Below, piece by piece: positions 6,564 through 7,534 of a stretch of 7,534 bases of DNA. The position numbers and the translations under genes are program-made. The stretch is from NCBI GenBank assembly GCA_030835185.1, contig JAUQWL010000080.1, positions 1 through 7,534 on the forward strand. The letters are read 5' to 3'. The number at the start of each line of letters is the position of its first letter. Position 1 is the stretch's first letter. Under the pieces are notes generated by a model, which saw only the letters and a program-made list of their open reading frames with translations, was not told the DNA's origin and searched no databases. This stretch comes from Solirubrobacterales bacterium. Its GTDB lineage: Bacteria > Actinomycetota > Thermoleophilia > Solirubrobacterales > 70-9.

Positions 6564-6577
6564 CGAACGAACCGAAC
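6564..6577. repeat. Three crowded CGAAC half-sites beside the SOS box
   Basis: CGAAC appears three times in 14 bp (6564-6568, 6568-6572 sharing a C, and 6573-6577), right after the complete LexA box. None has a GTTCG partner on its right. However, CGTTCG (6551-6556) and CGAACG (6564-6569) form a 6-bp inverted repeat with a 7-base loop, so the first copy could pair with the box in the mRNA leader. They may be decayed or auxiliary LexA half-sites. Confidence 0.45.
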
Positions 6578-6606
6578 AATGCGATGCGGCCCCAGTTGGT
6601 CGCGGC

Positions 6607-6613
6607 GAGGTGA
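6607..6613 (+). promoter_or_regulatory. recA ribosome binding site
   Basis: GAGGTGA lies 7 nt before the ATG at 6621, a near-ideal Shine-Dalgarno sequence and spacing. It fixes the recA start there rather than at the in-frame ATG at 6645. Confidence 0.85.
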
Positions 6614-6620
6614 TTTCCAG

Positions 6621-7534
6621 ATGAGCGCAAACAGGATCAATGACATGGAGCCGGGGACCGACAAAGAGGTCAAGGCCCGTAACTCGGCACTCGATGCTGC
6701 CAAGAGCCAGATCGAGAAGCAGTTCGGTGCAGGCTCGCTGATGAAGCTCGGCGACAAGGCGGCGCTCAGCATCGAGGCGGTCTCGACCGGAGCCCTGCCG
6801 CTCGACATCGCTCTCGGAGTGGGCGGAATCCCGCGTGGGCGGATCATCGAGATCTTCGGACCGGAATCCTCGGGCAAGACGACCCTCGTCTACCACATCA
6901 TCGCCGAGGCCCAGAAGCGCGGTGGCGTCTGTGCTTTCATCGACGCCGAGCATGCGATCGATCCCGTGTATGCGCGCAGGATCGGCGTGAACACGGACGA
7001 GCTTCTGATCTCTCAGCCCGACTATGGCGAGCAGGCGCTCGAAATCGTCGACGTCCTGACCCGCTCCGGTGCGGTGGACGTGGTCGCGGTCGACTCGGTT
7101 GCCGCACTGACGCCGCGCGTGGAGCTCGAGGGGCAGATGGGAGAGGTCACGGTCGGCCTCCAGGCACGGCTGATGTCCCAGGCACTGCGAAAGCTGGCCG
7201 GCAACCTCAACCGGGCCAACACCATGTGCCTGTTCACCAACCAGATCCGCGAGAAGATCGGGGTTTCTTTCGGTTCTCCCGAAACGCAGCCGGGTGGACG
7301 CGCGCTCAAGTTCTATTCATCCCAGCGGCTCGACATCCGACGGATCGAGACCCTCAAGGACGGCACCGAGGCGGTTGCCAACCGGGTCCGGGTGAAGGTC
7401 GTCAAGAACAAGGTGGCAGCTCCGTTCAAGCAAGCCGAATTCGACATCGAGTACGGCCTCGGTATCTCCCGCGAGGGCAGTCTGATCGACCTCGGCATCG
7501 AGCACGATCTGGTCCAGAAGTCGGGCTCATTCTT
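6621..7534 (+). CDS. recA: Recombinase RecA, partial (3' end beyond window)
   Basis: The first 304 codons of RecA, the ATP-dependent strand-exchange protein that also activates LexA cleavage; the frame is open to the window edge. Visible are the N-terminal helix (ALDAAKSQIEKQFGAGSLMKL, split here between 23-40 and 41-43), Walker A GPESSGKTT (80-88), AFIDAEHA with the catalytic Glu110 (E. coli Glu96), Walker B VVAVDSVAAL (154-163), loop L1 at about 171-179, and loop L2 starting near NQIREKIG (207-214) with Phe217 equivalent to E. coli Phe203. KVVKNKVAAPFKQAEF (259-274) is the conserved core end. Loop L1 is unusual: GQMGEVTVG replaces the common GEMGDSHVG, so the position of E. coli His163 is Thr177 and Asp161 is Glu175. 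No intein interrupts the visible part. The missing part should be the last portion of the C-terminal domain, perhaps 40-50 residues. LexA control is indicated by the box at 6543. Confidence 0.97.
   Translation, partial: MSANRINDMEPGTDKEVKARNSALDAAKSQIEKQFGAGSLMKLGDKAALSIEAVSTGALPLDIALGVGGIPRGRIIEIFGPESSGKTTLVYHIIAEAQKRGGVCAFIDAEHAIDPVYARRIGVNTDELLISQPDYGEQALEIVDVLTRSGAVDVVAVDSVAALTPRVELEGQMGEVTVGLQARLMSQALRKLAGNLNRANTMCLFTNQIREKIGVSFGSPETQPGGRALKFYSSQRLDIRRIETLKDGTEAVANRVRVKVVKNKVAAPFKQAEFDIEYGLGISREGSLIDLGIEHDLVQKSGSF

Noticed and set aside
6444..6953. Minus-strand open frame crossing the recA promoter and 5' end
   Set aside because: It would cover the LexA box and the recA start; no domain or good start signal is seen.
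1..7534. Mobile elements, CRISPR arrays, tRNA/rRNA genes, recA intein
   Set aside because: No transposase or integrase, regularly spaced palindromic repeats, structural RNA signature or intein splice motif is visible; all genes look intact and native in composition.

Overview
The window is ordinary high-GC bacterial chromosome carrying housekeeping genes. It looks like an actinomycete (Actinomycetota), with Thermoleophilia/Solirubrobacterales as my best guess. The reasons are the ftsK-cinA-recA gene order, GC-rich codon use with GTG starts, a Gram-positive-type LexA box (CGAAC-N4-GTTCG) upstream of recA, and the general look of the CinA and RecA proteins. The lineage is an inference from recall; no database was searched.

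Layout: positions 1-177 are non-coding. They hold a strong intrinsic terminator for leftward transcription (51-98) and three tandem 11-bp CTAA-containing repeats (133-165). Next, on the minus strand, comes a two-component operon: an OmpR-family response regulator (2309 to 1617) followed 5 nt later by a two-membrane-span sensor histidine kinase (1611 to 178). A 106-bp divergent spacer separates it from a plus-strand series: an FtsK/SpoIIIE DNA translocase (2416-5079), CinA (5141-6424), and recA (6621 onward), which is cut by the window end after 304 codons.

How the parts fit: FtsK moves and sorts chromosome ends at the division septum, RecA does recombinational repair and triggers SOS, and CinA is a nucleotide-metabolism protein (NMN deamidase domain) often encoded next to recA. 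The 196-bp cinA-recA spacer is the richest regulatory stretch. It has repeated CGACGGTCG words, a candidate promoter with the RecA-NDp/PafBC layout, a clean LexA box where the transcript would begin, three crowded CGAAC half-sites, and a good ribosome binding site. The two-component system has no obvious functional link to the repair genes.

I found no previously undescribed system. The observations most worth checking are the 11-bp phased repeats beside the two-component operon, the substituted L1 loop of RecA (the usual His is replaced by Thr), and the two-layer damage control suggested upstream of recA.
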